Source: Rhipidocladum racemiflorum (lineage: Eukaryota; Streptophyta; Magnoliopsida; Poales; Poaceae). From it: DNA of 64,000 bases. Position numbers and translations under genes: made by a program. The stretch's first letter is position 1. Each line of letters starts with the position of its first letter. Of this stretch, positions 1 through 11,900 are shown piece by piece. The DNA is taken from contig CM070572.1 in assembly GCA_036346355.1 (NCBI GenBank), positions 32,711,944 to 32,775,943 on the forward strand. The letters run 5' to 3'. The notes under the pieces were generated by a model. It searched no databases, had not been told where the DNA came from, and was given only the letters and a program-made list of their open reading frames with translations.

Positions 1-2229
1 CAATGCACAGACAGAACAGCGAAACTGTTCCAGTACCCAATTCCAATATGTACATGCATCAAGATCACATGAATTATCACCCCAATTAAACGTGCTACAA
101 TTATCAAAATAAAGAGGCTAATAGGATAAGTCCTGACTGAAAATTGCAAGCTCTGCCTACACATAACTCACCTCGCTGATGGCAAACACCCAGATGTTAT
201 AAAGACGAACATTCTTTCAGCAAGCTGGAAGTTCTGTATGATAGAAATGTGCAAAGAAATTTGGTGAAAGAGGCAATCACCAGGATGGACTGAACTTCAC
301 TTGTTCTATGAAATTAATGCTCAGCAAAAAAAAAAAAAAAAACTGGAAGGATCAAAACCACAAAAACGCATGAGAAAAAGGAAGTGTAAAATGCAATGAT
401 AAGTACCACACTGGAAAAAAAAAGCTCATTTCCACAAGTTCAAGAACGCAGAAGAAATGTGAGAAGAAGAATAACAAGAACAAATAAAGGCAAATCATTT
501 GAATAGTATCATTATATCTGTTGTGATGGATCCATTGTGCAAATGTCAACCTATTTACTCTCCGGCAAATAAGCAATGATATGAGGGTCTATTGAATTAC
601 ACTTCGAAAAGTCTATTGAATTACAAATAAGCAGCGACATGAAGCAAATACTAATTACAAAGGTCTAACTCATGCCTTGTGCCAAAAAATTGTTTGGGCT
701 GGATGAGGTGCGGATGAGGTGCGCGTGGATGTCCAATTGAGAGAAAAACAGGTTTGAGAGAAAAAAGGATAATAATGCTGCCTTCATAAATTTTAGGCCT
801 TGGAATAAGGAACGATACAATGAACTTAAAAGATACTTTACTTCAACGCGACATTGAAACAATTAACAAATGAAATAACGTACCATTGCAAATACTAAAA
901 AAAATGAATTTAAATTAACATTACCAATTCACCGTGAGTTGAGCAACCGCGATATGGGTGATGCCAACCCATGGTCACCAGAGTATTTTTGGTTCAGGTT
1001 ATAAATTGAACGTTCAATAAAGTCAAGGCTCCCATAAAAATATCTGAATCGCCTATTGATCTTATTAAAGCTTTAAATTAACCACATTAATAGCAGAAGA
1101 GGTCAACAGTTTGAGAACAGAGGTGAGAAATTTTCCAAACAATAAGCGAGCTACTGATATGTCTAACAAAAGCAACTATTGACAATATAGACGCCATCCA
1201 AAATCTGCAGCAAGCTTGTGTTTGTGTCTACATGCACCCACCTGTCAGCTTTTCACATATTCCACAAAAGTGAAGAACTGGCATTGCTTCTCAAAATGCA
1301 TATGTTGTTTAACTAACAAGAGCTTCCAGATTGTATTCTAATATAAAATGATATAATTTGTCTTAGCAGTCACGTTTAGTAAATGAAAGAGCAAACTGTA
1401 GCATCAAAACCAAAATGTGTTTTTTTTTGGTTAGAATACAAGTTCAAATTAGAGGAGCAGCACTGCAATCTAAGGAACTATTGACATATCTCTCTGTCGT
1501 ACCAATGCAAGGAATTATTGACATACCTCTCTGTAGTAAAAGCAAAGTGCAGCACACTATGCACTTACTAAGTCATCAATCTTGTAGATTGTTTTTTAAA
1601 AAATCCCAGCTTCACAAAAGGATTCATGCAACTGAACTGTTAAGTGTCACAATCGTAATGTAAGTAAGCAAAGGACATGAGTTAAGATGCAAACCTCAAG
1701 TTCCCAGTCTCCACCTGATTGGGCCAACATTATTGTACATATGTATGTTCTCGTGGATTTCCTCCCTGTCAGGAAGTAACAAGTGCACAATTTTGATGTC
1801 TATTCTCTTCTCTTGCAATATGATACAAAAACTATAGACAAATGGATACTTTGAAGCCTTCAATGAACCATAATATACCAAGGACAGGCAAGAAGCCAAG
1901 AAAAGGGGGATATCAAATTAGATACCTCGAAGTGTTGCCATTTTTGGGGTTCTGTTAGTAAAGAATAGCACAATGTACCATGATATACCAAGGAGAGGCA
2001 AGAAGCCTAGAAAAGGGGGATATCAAATTGGATGCCTCGAGATGTTGCCATTTTCGGGATTCTGTCATTAAAGAATACGATATATTTATCATCAAATGTG
2101 CATGCACATACAAATTCTGCTGTCACTTAGTAATCTAGTCATCATCAACAAAAGTATTAATTCCAAATGATTGGAGCATTTCATCGAACATGTCTGGCTC
2201 GTGCTCAAACCACACAAAAGCACATGCTT
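1..2229. other. Non-coding sequence, probably intron of the RRC1-like gene
   Basis: No exon-like stretch, RNA gene or clear transposon end is visible. The RRC1-like gene further right lacks its RRM-encoding exons, and none of them can be recognised here, so this stretch most likely belongs to its long intron. It is AT-rich and contains a partial tandem duplication at 1869-2077. The alternative is that the 5' half of the gene has been lost and this is intergenic DNA. Confidence 0.4.
1869..2077. repeat. Tandem duplication, two diverged units of about 100 bp
   Basis: The segments at about 1869-1968 and 1978-2077 align along their length. Both contain a stretch reading ATACCAAGGA followed by GGCAAGAAGCC, then AAAAGGGGGATATCAAATT and a later TGTTGCCATTTT. 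They differ at scattered positions, so the duplication is not recent. No coding content is seen. Confidence 0.75.
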
Positions 2230-3089
2230 GTAGCTATTGAGGGATCTGATGTGGCGAGCACAGTGTCAGGCTGAACAGTGCACAAGGGACGATCGTAGGT
2301 GGCAACCGCAACCTCGGGCTAGAAAGATGACGGTCTCAGACGAATGTCGCGGTGGATGGGAATGGGTAGCGCAGTCATGGCTGCCACGGCGATTCAAGCT
2401 GTTTGTTGCCCACCTTCCCTTTGCTGCCGCTGCGGCCTTGGGCAGGTGGCGAAGCGGTAGGCATTGTGGTTAGGATTGTTGGTTGTTGGGGCAAAGGGGT
2501 AGCAGCAGCAATAGTGGCCTAGGCGTTGTAATGGAAATATGAAGGGATTAAACCTATTCGCCGTGGTGGCGATGACATCGAGGTGGAGGAGGTTGTGGAG
2601 CTGTCGTGGGGGGCGTCTAGATCCTGTTGGAGCAAGCTGTGTTGTCGCTACATCCGGCAGGATTTGTATTGTCTTGTTGTTGCCGCCCTGGGAGTTGCCG
2701 CTAGGGGATGGAGGAGGAGGTCGTGGAGCTGTGGCCTCCTGCACACACGACTGTCGGATCTGATCGCTTGGAGCTCGAGGAAGACACGCTATTGCCGGAT
2801 CCGGTCGCCAGAGCTTGTTGGTGATGCGCGGCCACTAATATTGGAGATGGGCGAGTATGAGGAAGGGGCTCGATGGGAGATGGTGCGGTGGTGGAAATGG
2901 CGACGCGTCAGAGGCGATGCTGTGGTGGAGAGAGGCAGCACTGGCCGTGGGCGACGAACGCGATGTTGGGGGGTTGCACGTGCAGGGCTCGAGTGAGTGT
3001 GATGTTGCGTTGTGAGATGAACATAAGCGCGGAAGGCGAGGAGGGAGCCTCAAGAAGACGCACGTAAAGGGGGGAGAGGAGGGAGAGAG
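2230..3089. other. GC-rich segment interrupted by the chromovirus insertion
   Basis: Base composition changes abruptly to GC-rich sequence with open frames on both strands, none of which resembles a known family. Removing the retrotransposon at 3090-8679 joins this segment to 8685-8760 at the GAGAG duplication. The GC-rich block therefore predates the insertion. It may be a captured gene fragment (Pack-MULE-like) or an older element, but no terminal repeats were found. Confidence 0.35.
3085..3089. repeat. Target site duplication GAGAG (left copy)
   Basis: Five bases directly outside the left LTR match the five directly outside the right LTR at 8680-8684. This is the size expected for gypsy integration. 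Confidence 0.9.
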
Positions 3090-3619
3090 TGATACGGGTG
3101 CGACCGAGAATAGGCCCGTGTTCCCGGCCGCTGGCCGCAGCTAGTCTGGGAGGGCGCCGTGGACGGATCGTGAGTAGCGATATCTGGTTGTACGGAACCA
3201 CCGGCCGGTTATCGACGGCAGCGCCTGAGGTTGTATTTGGTAGCAACAAAACGTGCCTTTTCTCTTCTCATTCTCCCCCTTTTATTCATGTGCCAGGATG
3301 ATTACAAATGCCCTCAATTTGGCTATTATTTGGAAAGGATCCCATACTTAACTAATCCAGCAACTAATTGCCTAAGGAATAGGAAAGCAAGATATGCAGG
3401 CTAACAAATAGGAAGGGAATATCAACTAATTGCCTAAGGAATAGGAAAGCAAGATATGCAAGCTAACAAATAGGAAGGAAATAATGGGCAGCATAATAGG
3501 AAGGAAATAACTAGCAGCATCTCTGCCCTTGGCCCTATGCGCCTGGATTTCTGCTGCCGCTGCCTTGGCCCACATTGTTCCGGCGCCTATAGTACACCCG
3601 ATCTGCTACATCTCTAACA
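3090..3619 (-). repeat. 3' LTR of the chromovirus
   Basis: This 530-bp repeat differs from the 8150-8679 copy at six positions by eye. It runs from TGATACGGGT to CTCTAACA in + orientation. Internally it contains a short duplicated motif (CAACTAATTGCCTAAGGAAT appears twice). Confidence 0.93.
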
Positions 3620-3620
3620 A

Positions 3621-3634
3621 TACTCCCCCCTCCA
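3621..3634 (-). promoter_or_regulatory. Polypurine tract of the chromovirus
   Basis: On the minus strand this reads as a purine run with GGAGGGGGGAGTA, one base from the 3' LTR. It is the expected primer site for plus-strand DNA synthesis. Confidence 0.8.
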
Positions 3635-3637
3635 CAA

Positions 3638-5153
3638 TCAGCTTGTCCTCAAGCTGAAAGTCGGGAAAGGATTGTCTGAAGGTGAGGGCATCGTGCCAAG
3701 TGGCCGCTTCTGGAGGTTCACCCGCCCAATGAACCAGGAACTGACGACACCCCCGGATGAACCGTTGGGCCAGCACCTTGAGAGGGGTTGCGACGTCTGC
3801 CACCGGGGAAGGTGAAGAGTTGTCTTCCGGCAAGGGTGGAATGTGAGCCGTGAGTCTTGCGAAAGGCTTCGGATAGACACATGAAAGACGTCATGAATTA
3901 CGGCGCCTGCAGAGCAAGCGGTAGGCAACCTCGCCGATTCGAGCCACCACCTGCACGGGCGAAGTATCCGGGAGAGCTTGTCTTTGTGGGGCGACACGCA
4001 TAGAAAGTTAGCGGTGCTTGCCTGCGGCAGGCCATGCCCAATCCCCAATCGCAAATGAGACCTCCCGATGATGACGATCGTGCTGTTGTTTCATACGGTT
4101 CTGGGCAGTCAAGAGGTGTTGGCGAGCACGGGCTAGGAGAGCATCCCGATCCACCAATGTACAATCCACCGCGTCGACGGAGGTGGCCCCCTGGCAATAA
4201 GGTACTAGTGGTGGTGCTGGCCTGCCGTAGACCAACTTGAATGGTATCATGCGAAGGGCGGAGTGGTAGGATGTGTTGTAGCAGAACTCCGCCCACGGAA
4301 GTCACCTCGCCCATGACGACGGCTTGTCCGTGGCAAGGCATCGGAGATACATCTCAATCGTACGGTTCACCACCTCCGTTTGTCCGTCCGTCTGGTGATG
4401 ATATGCGGACGATGTGAGAAGCTTGGTACCACAGCGCTGGAAGAGGTCCTGCCAAAACGTGCTGAGGAAAACTGGGCCGCGGTCCGAAACAATTGTTTCG
4501 GGCATGCCATGGAGCCGGATAATCTGATCAAAGAACAAGTCTGCGACAATCGGCGCGGTGTATGGCCGCTTCAGAGCTAAAAAGTGGGCGTATTTGGAGA
4601 GGCGATCCACAACCACCAACATGGCCGTTTTGCCTTGTGACTTGGGTAGACTCACGACGAAGTCCATGGACACATCGGTCCAGATGTGTTGCGGAATGGG
4701 CAGGGGTTGGAGAAGGCCCCCTGGCGCCAGCGTGCTCACCTTGTTTTGTTGGCAGACACTGCATTGCCCCACGTAGTCCTCCACTGTCTTGCGCATGTGA
4801 GCCCAATAGAATTGTTGTTTCACCCGATGAAAGGTCTTGGCGACGCCCTCATGTGTGAGGTCATGGACCGAAGCCACCACTTGAGCATGCAAGGGTGACC
4901 CTGCGGGCATGAAAAGACGGCCATCCCGGAAGAGGAGGCCATCACGGACGGCCCACGTTGGGGATGGAGTTGCCGTCGATCGCCCATCTTTGCGGTAGTC
5001 GTCGTCGGCTCTGTGGTGCGGACGCCGTGCCCTCGCACAGCTCTGTAAGCGCGGGCCGTGCCTGCCAGTGCGCGCAGGGCCTCTTTGCCGCGTCGGATCC
5101 CCTCGCGAGCCTCCTCCACAGCTGCAAGCCGACGGCCTGGAGCGGAGCGCCAA
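3638..5153 (-). pseudogene. Integrase and chromodomain region of the chromovirus, frameshifted
   Basis: The integrase part (about 5153-4302) carries the HHCC zinc-binding module, with H-x3-H near HDLTHEG and C-x2-C in CSVCQQNK. It continues with the DDE core: the Asp in MDFVVSLPK, the Asp in IVSDRG and the Glu in VNRTIEMYL. A later frame ends with a chromodomain-like stretch around 3640-3760 (FLVHWAGEPPEAATWHDA), which classes the element as a chromovirus. The core residues look intact, but the segment is spread over at least three frames (4302-5153, 4008-4250, 3606-4054), so no single integrase-chromodomain protein could be made. In related elements the chromodomain directs integration to particular chromatin. 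Confidence 0.88.
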
Positions 5154-5509
5154 GCGGTGCCGGAGCCGTAGAGCCGAAGAGCGTCAGCCGCTCGATTACA
5201 CCGGCCCGGCCGGTATTCCACCATAAAATCGAAGCCCATCAGCTTGCTAAGCCAATGCTGCTGTGGCGGGGTGATTAATGCTTGCTCGAGGAGGTACTTG
5301 AGGCTCGCATGATCAGTGCGGACAATGAAGGCGCCTACATGATGCGGCCTCGATCTTGGGATTGCCTTCGAAAGGCCGATGAGCTCGCGCTCGTAGGCGG
5401 CCAACTTGGCATGGCGATCTGCCAACCGACGACTGTAGAAGGCAACCGGGTGGCCCTCCTGTTGAAGCACCGTGCCAATGCCTATGCCCGAGGCATCGCA
5501 CTCAATCAC
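4820..5509 (-). pseudogene. RNase H region of the chromovirus
   Basis: The frame opens with IECDASGIGIGTVLQQEG, the start of a gypsy RNase H with its first catalytic Asp. It continues through FYSRRLADRHAKLAAYERE and VRTDHASLKYLLEQ, typical RNase H landmarks. It is out of frame with the upstream reverse transcriptase, which ends near 5570, and the integrase continues in yet another frame. In an intact element these would be one polyprotein that degrades the RNA strand during reverse transcription. Confidence 0.85.
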
Positions 5510-5569
5510 GAAGGTGGAGTCGAAGTCAGGAAGATGTAGAACTGGGGCTGCGATTAGTGCCTCCTTGAG

Positions 5570-7096
5570 CTACTGGAAGGCGCGTTCCGCCTCAGCTGTC
5601 CACTTGAACTCATGCCGGCGGAGTAGATTGGTTAAGGGCTCGGCGATAGTTGCGTAGTGGCGGATGAAGCGCCTGTAGTAGCCCGCGAGCCCCAAGAAAC
5701 TCATGGACGGCATCGATATCGGCGGTGGCCACCTTGCCACGTCTTGCACCTTATTGGGGTTGGCGGCCACCCCTTCTCCTGAAATGATGTGCCCTAAATA
5801 GCTCACGGTGCCTTGAACAAAGGCACATTTGGAGCGCTTCAAGTGCAGCGCATGATGGCGAAGTTGCTCCATGACCATGCGCAGGTGGTGAAGATGCTCG
5901 CCGCGGGATTTGCTGTACACCAGTATATCATCAAAGAAAACAAGAACAAACTTTCGGAGGAAAGGGGCGAGGACCTCGTTCATGAGGGCTTGAAACGTGG
6001 ATGGGGCGTTACATAGCCCAAAAGCCATCACCATGAACTCATAATGGCCATGATGTGTGCGAAACGCCGTCTTCTCAACATCTTCCGGGTTCATCCTGAC
6101 TTGATGGTACCCGGAGCGCGGTCGATTTGGAGAAGAATTGGCGTCGTGCGATTCATCCAGAGTTCCTCCACTACCTAATAGGGAACTGTCCCATCGTCTC
6201 CTGGCGTTGAGCTCACGATAATCGACGCAGAAACGCCATGTACCATCTTTCTTGACTAGCAGTACGGGCGATGAGAACGGCGAGCGGCTGGGGCGAATGA
6301 TGCCTTGGGAAAGCATCTCCTCGCATTGCCGTTCAATTTCATCTTTTTGCCGGCACGAGTACCTGTATGGTCGCACTACCACAGGGTTGGTACCATCCTT
6401 TAAGCAAATGCGATGGTCGCATGCACGTGAAGGCGGCAGCCCCCTTGGTTCTTGGAATAGGTCCTCGTATGCGGCCAGGAGGGTGGCAGAGCCGGCTTCT
6501 TCCTCCCCTGCGGCCAGCATAAGTACCCGCGGTTCGGGTACCCGGCCAATGCCATGAAGGTCTACCTGTGTGCCCTGGTACTGGAAGGACATGTGCAAGG
6601 AATCGAAGTTCCAGTTGATGTCGCCAAGCCCTTGCGACCATTGCACGCCCAGCACCACATCGAATCCTTCTAGTGGTATGACCAAGAAGGATGCGTCGAA
6701 GGAGTGGGTCTCAATGTAGAAGGTGCAGTTCTGGATCTTCCCCAAATAGGGAAGGTGGGCACCATTCGCGACCTTTACCTGCTGCCCTTCCCCTGGGTCC
6801 TGAGGAGAGCCCACCCTCTTAGCCGCATGGGAACTCAAGAAATTGTGTGTACTTCCACTGTCCACCAATCCCAGGAGCTCCACTCCTTCAATGATCATTT
6901 TAATCTGCATGGTGCTACCTTTGGTGGGGCCTCGTAGAGCCATTGCAGATAGTGCAGGCTCATCATCTTCATGGCCCTCTGCCTCGTCCTCTTCCTCATC
7001 CAAGACCTCAAGGAGAAAGAGCTTCTTGCAACGATGTCCGCGGACGTAAACCTCGTCACAATTGTAGCAAAGGCCCTTGTTGCGGCGCTCCACCAT
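5570..7096 (-). pseudogene. Zinc knuckle, protease and reverse transcriptase of the chromovirus
   Basis: A 508-residue frame starts with a CCHC knuckle (CYNCDEVYVRGHRC) from the end of gag. An aspartic protease follows with the active site LVDSGSTHNF near residue 78. The reverse transcriptase then shows GIIRPSRSPFSSPVLLVKK, WRFCVDYRELN, SGYHQVRMNPEDVEKTAF and the catalytic FFDDILVYS motif. Between VDYRELN and SGYHQ about 30 residues do not fit the family, although the shifted frames still do, which points to compensating indels inside the palm. The polymerase is therefore probably defective even though the DD pair remains. Confidence 0.9.
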
Positions 7097-8118
7097 CTCT
7101 TTCGGACTGAGACGGCGCCAGTAGGGAGCAGATGCGGTGGAGGAGCCCTGCGAATTGGTAGGGGCGCTCCTTCCTCCTCCTGGAGATGGCGCAGTCCAGG
7201 CGGAAGCAGCTACGTGTTATGGGAGTGTCTCTCGCGGTTGGCGCGGTTCGGGCAGAAGCAGCGGCTTGAGAACCCGAGCCCCCAGCCGATGAGAAGGGAA
7301 CTGCGCCTCCGCTGGAGGGTGGTCGATGGCGAGCGCCCGGCGGCAAGGATCGGAAGGCCCAAGCAATCCACTGCTCCTCCCTGCGCTCGGCCTCCCGCGC
7401 CAATCCCACCGCCTTGGCAAGGTCGCGTGGTCGATCTCGACGCACATCGGCCGCCAGTGTCGAGGATAACCCGGCCATGAACATCTCGATTTGATCATCC
7501 TTCTTCATCCGAGATGCTCGCGAAAGCAATCTCTGGAACTCCTTCACATAGTCGTCCACGCAGGACTCCCTGCTTCAGATTCACTAGGTCCCCTAGGGGC
7601 CCTACCGACGAGTGACAGGTGAACCTCTGGATGAAGGTATCACAGAAGCCGGTCCACGAGATGAACCGTTCGTCCTGTTCCCAATTGTCCAAAACCTCCT
7701 ATGCCTCCCCGCGAAGATGGAGGCCGGCCATCACGACATATTCCGATTCCGGAACGTCGTGGGCTCGTGCGAAGCGCTCGCATTGGTGCAGCCATAACAG
7801 GGGGTCCTCGGTACCGTCGTATAATGACAAACAGATCGAGGAGCCCGTGGCACCCAACGGCGGTCCGGCGTGGTCGCTGCCGCCTCCGTCCTCGTTCCGA
7901 TCGTCAGCCCGCGATCGACCCCGAGGTGGAGAATACCTCCTTCGTTCCCTTACGATGCTGGACTCCGTCTTCTCATCTCGGGCGTCGGTCTCACGAGCCG
8001 GTCGCTTGCCCGACATCTTGAGGAGATCCGCCATCATTTGCTCCAGGCGAACGTTCGAGTCTGCAAGGCCCTCCACGGTTGCCTCAAGCTTGGTGAGACG
8101 ATCGCCGGGTCCTGACAT
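7056..8118 (-). pseudogene. gag of the chromovirus, frameshifted
   Basis: The likely start codon is the minus-strand ATG at 8118-8116 (MSGPGDRLTKLEATVEGL), a short distance after the primer binding site. The frame runs through a charged linker and the capsid-type motif LSLYDGTEDPLLWLHQCERFA to about 7699. Coding similarity then moves to two other frames (7495-7692 with FIQRFTCHSS; 7056-7559 with DDYVKEFQRLLSRASRM and MFMAGLSSTLAADVR). At least two frameshifts break it. Gag would form the virus-like particle around the element's RNA. Confidence 0.85.
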
Positions 8119-8134
8119 GGGCACAGGACCGATC

Positions 8135-8147
8135 GGCTCTGATACCA
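8135..8147 (-). promoter_or_regulatory. Primer binding site, initiator tRNA-Met type
   Basis: On the minus strand this reads TGGTATCAGAGCC, complementary to the 3' end of plant initiator tRNA-Met. It lies two bases inside the 5' LTR and fixes the element's orientation. Confidence 0.92.
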
Positions 8148-8149
8148 GT

Positions 8150-8679
8150 TGATACGGGTGCGACCGAGAATAGGCCCGTGTTCCCGGCCGCTGGCCGCAG
8201 CTAGTCTGGGAGGGCACCGTGGACGGATCGTGAGTAGCGATATCTGGTTGTACGGAACCACCGGCTGGTTATCGACGGCAGCGCCTGAGGTTGTATTTGG
8301 TGGCAACAAAACATGCCTTTTCTCTTCTCATTCTCCCCCTTTTATTCATGTGCCAGGATGATTACAAATGCCCTCAATCTGGCTATTATTTGGAAAGGAT
8401 CCCATACTTAACTAATCCAGCAACTAATTGCCTAAGGAATAGGAAAGCAAGATATGCAGGCTAACAAATAGGAAGGGAATATCAACTAATTGCCTAAGGA
8501 ATAGGAAAGCAAGATATGCAAGCTAACAAATAGGAAGGAAATAATGGGCAGCATAATAGGAAGGAAATAACTAGCAGCATCTCTGCCCTTGGCCCTATGC
8601 GCCTGGATTTCTGCTGCCGCTGCCTTGGCCCACATTGTTCCGGCGCCTGTAGTACACCCGATCTGCTACATCTCTAACA
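8150..8679 (-). repeat. 5' LTR of the chromovirus
   Basis: This is the 530-bp partner of 3090-3619. It directly abuts the primer binding site, and GAGAG follows at 8680-8684. Transcription of the element would start here and run leftward, antisense to the host gene. Confidence 0.93.
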
Positions 8680-8982
8680 GAGAGCGGACACGGGGATGTG
8701 ATGGGAGCCATAGGTCAGTCCCGATTTTTATGCGAGGAGGGGCAAGGAAGAGGCAAACTGATGAACCACCGGGTTATTTTAAAGTAACAAAGATATTCAC
8801 CACCATTGTCTTGTATGTAACTTTGCCAGTTATGTTCTTTAATATCTCATAAACCCAGATATAATTTGTAGCTCTATTGTTCTTTTCAAACTCTCAAGTA
8901 GGCAAATCCAAATGCATGATATCTTTTGATTTTGCATTAAATTTGGTTTTGTAACTTCAATTTGTGGATTCATTTGGTACAG

Positions 8983-11900
8983 GTCCTTACACCTAATGTT
9001 CCTGATATAGTGGTTGCTCCACCAGACGATACACATCTTCGGCATGTAATTGATACAATGGCTCTTCACGTACTTGATGGTGGATGTGCTTTTGAACAAG
9101 CTGTAATGGAGAGAGGGCGAGGGAATTCTTTATTTAGCTTCTTGTTTGATCTTAAATCAAAAGATCACACGTACTATGTTTGGAGGTTATACTCCTTTGC
9201 TCAGGTACCTGTTGATGTTTGTGTTGCTATATTTTCTATTGCTACCTACACTATGATCTAGCAATAGAAGATAGTTTATACCTGTGTTATCCATTCAAAC
9301 CTGCAATTCGCTGTTCGAAGTGGTGATAATAAAGCTTTCTTTGTTAATTATTATCTTTTCTAGTATCGTTGATTGCAATACAGATGTATGATTGTTTTAT
9401 CATTAGAACATGTTTTCATTGTATATGTTTTGCTCAGTGGAAACCAATTAAATGGTCAAATTGAATAATCTTTTAGTTTATTGAAATTTATTACTTTGGA
9501 ACTGTTCAGCTTGCTCTCTAGAATTGTCTTATAATCTCCTATTATTGGCTCGAAAAGAAGATCTTTTTAGGAACCAGCCACTTAAATTCTTGTATCTGTA
9601 AAACATATGTATAGATAAGCTATATGCAAATCATTGTACTGACAGAGCGCTAACAATTTACTGCTTATGATGTTGGAGCACAGGGTGATACTTTACAGCG
9701 ATGGCGAACAGAACCATTTATCATGATCACGGGAAGTGGAAGGTAATAGGGGTGCACAATGAAATTCCATTGTGTGTTTTGGTCCTGTGCTTATTGACTA
9801 TGTGGTGACACAATGTTGTATTAAATATATTACTTCAGATGGGTTCCACCTGCTTTGCCATCCATTAGAAGTCCAGATCGTGAAAAAGAATCTACTTTTG
9901 CAGCTGGTAGAAGCAGGGTAAGAGTTTGTTGATGTTGTCTGAAACTTTATTACTTTGCATGATGGTGCAAATGATTTTGTACTATTACAAGGCTAATTTG
10001 CCTTCTCTTTCTCCAGCGTGTTGAAGTGGAGCGTACATTGACTGATTCACAGCGTGATGAATTTGAGGACATGCTTCGGGCATTGACATTAGAGAGGAGT
10101 CAGATAAAGGAGGCTATGGGATTTGCCTTGGATAATGCTGATGCAGCTGGAGAGGTAATGCCTACCTTATGTCACATTTGACTTAAAAGAGCTAATTTCT
10201 CCTTTTGTTTTCTTTTACTTTGAACTTGAGATTATGAATTCACTCTGGTTTAGGTGCATCTGTTTCACATGTTTTGCTAGTCTTTTCTCTCTTTCTTTCT
10301 GAACTGGCCTACTTGAAAAATTCAATGACTTGTAACCACTTTGAGATAAGCTAATAGCTTGATCATTATGAGTTAACAACCTTGAGGTCATGGACTCAAG
10401 GGATTTATGTGGTTACACTGGCATGAACTATCTGTATGAAGCATACTCCTTTTGATGAGATATGTCTAAGGAGAGTAAAGAACGAAAAATGGCTAAAATT
10501 GGTAACATCTAGAGTAAACATTGATTGATGAAATGCTATCTTTTGTTATGAAACTATAGCCACAGTGCATAGTTAGGTTTATGCGATCCTGTACTCCAAA
10601 AAAAAAAAAACTATTGCATCCATCATTCAATTGACACTAGTTTATTCCTTGAGCATTGTTTGAGTGATACATATTGACTGTTGGGACTTGAGACCTTCTG
10701 GTTGTTTGTATAATTGTATATGTTTTGTTCTCTGCTTTGTTTTCATTTATTTTATGCGAGTTCGGACTTCAGAGGCCTACTTGATACTGCGGTATACTTT
10801 AATAATCTTCTGCAGTACACATTGCTTGGGTACTCTACTCATTGATGCTTGTCTTGTATATTCAGATTGTCGAGGTTCTTACAGAATCTTTGACACTTAA
10901 GGAAACACCTATCCCAACCAAGGTCGCCCGGCTTATGCTTGTGTCTGACATCCTTCATAACAGTAGTGCTCCCGTGAAGAATGCTTCCGCATTCCGAACC
11001 AAGTTTGAGGCTGCTATACCTGATGTTATGGAGAGTTTCAATGACTTATACCGCAGTATCACAGGAAGGATTACTGCTGAAGCACTGAAGGTAACTTGTA
11101 TTGCTCTATTTGTTGAGCACTTGAGTTTATTCTTTTCTTTGATGTTCTTACATGTAAGCACTCATTTATTACTACTCTGCAGGAGAGGGTTCTGAAAGTT
11201 CTACAAGTATGGGCAGACTGGTTCTTGTTTTCTGATGCATACCTGAATGGGCTGAGAGCTACCTTTCTTAGATCAGGCAATTCTGGGGTCATTCCGTTTC
11301 ACTCTCTATGTGGTGATGCACCTGAAATTGAAAATAAAACTAGCACTGAGAATGGCAATGATGGATTTAGGCTTAATGAAGATGGTGCCTTGGCCACAGG
11401 AAAAGCAGCAGCAACAAAGGAGCTGTTAGGGCTTCCTCTAGCTGAACTTGAACGTCGTTGCAGACATAATGGCCTCTCACTATGCGGTGGTAAAGAGATG
11501 ATGGTTGCCAGGTTGCTCAACTTGGAAGAGGCTGAGAAGGAGCGGGTGTATGAGAAAGATGTTGACATGAAATATGGACAAGGCGAACCACAAAAAACTG
11601 GAAGAGAGGAAATTGGTGTGAACACTCATAGTGCTTTGAGACTTGGAACTGGTGATGATGAATCAGATATATTGGGGCTCTCTCGCCACAGTTCGGAAAC
11701 AGGCCAAGGACGCTCTAGAGTGTCTGCATCGACTGAACTTCTAGCAGTTCCAAGCAAGAAGCCAAAAGTTGATCCTGTTTTGCCAGCCTCTAAATGGAGT
11801 CGAGAGGATGACAGCAGCGATGATGAAGATAGAAAAGGCGGTCGAGGCTTGGGATTAAGCTATTCATCTGAAAGTGATATTGCTGGTGATCCTGGGAAGG

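Larger units (their letters stand above)
3090..8679 (-). mobile_element. Complete Ty3/gypsy chromovirus (LTR retrotransposon), 5590 bp
   Basis: Two 530-bp direct repeats (3090-3619 and 8150-8679), each beginning TG and ending CA, enclose a gypsy-type interior. A 5-bp target duplication GAGAG lies at 3085-3089 and 8680-8684. A primer binding site for initiator tRNA-Met flanks the right LTR and a polypurine tract flanks the left LTR, which sets the direction as minus. Domain order is gag, zinc knuckle, protease, reverse transcriptase, RNase H, integrase, chromodomain. Short LTRs and small total size fit a Reina-like chromovirus, but that clade assignment is an inference. The coding region is broken by several frameshifts, so this copy is probably not autonomous. 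By-eye comparison gives six LTR differences (about 1.1%), roughly 0.4 million years at 1.3e-8 substitutions per site per year. It sits in the intron preceding the first visible RRC1-like exon, antisense to that gene. Confidence 0.95.

Noticed and set aside
2237..3301. Several overlapping open frames in the GC-rich block
   Set aside because: Frames overlap on both strands, have no known motif and extend into the LTR of the chromovirus.
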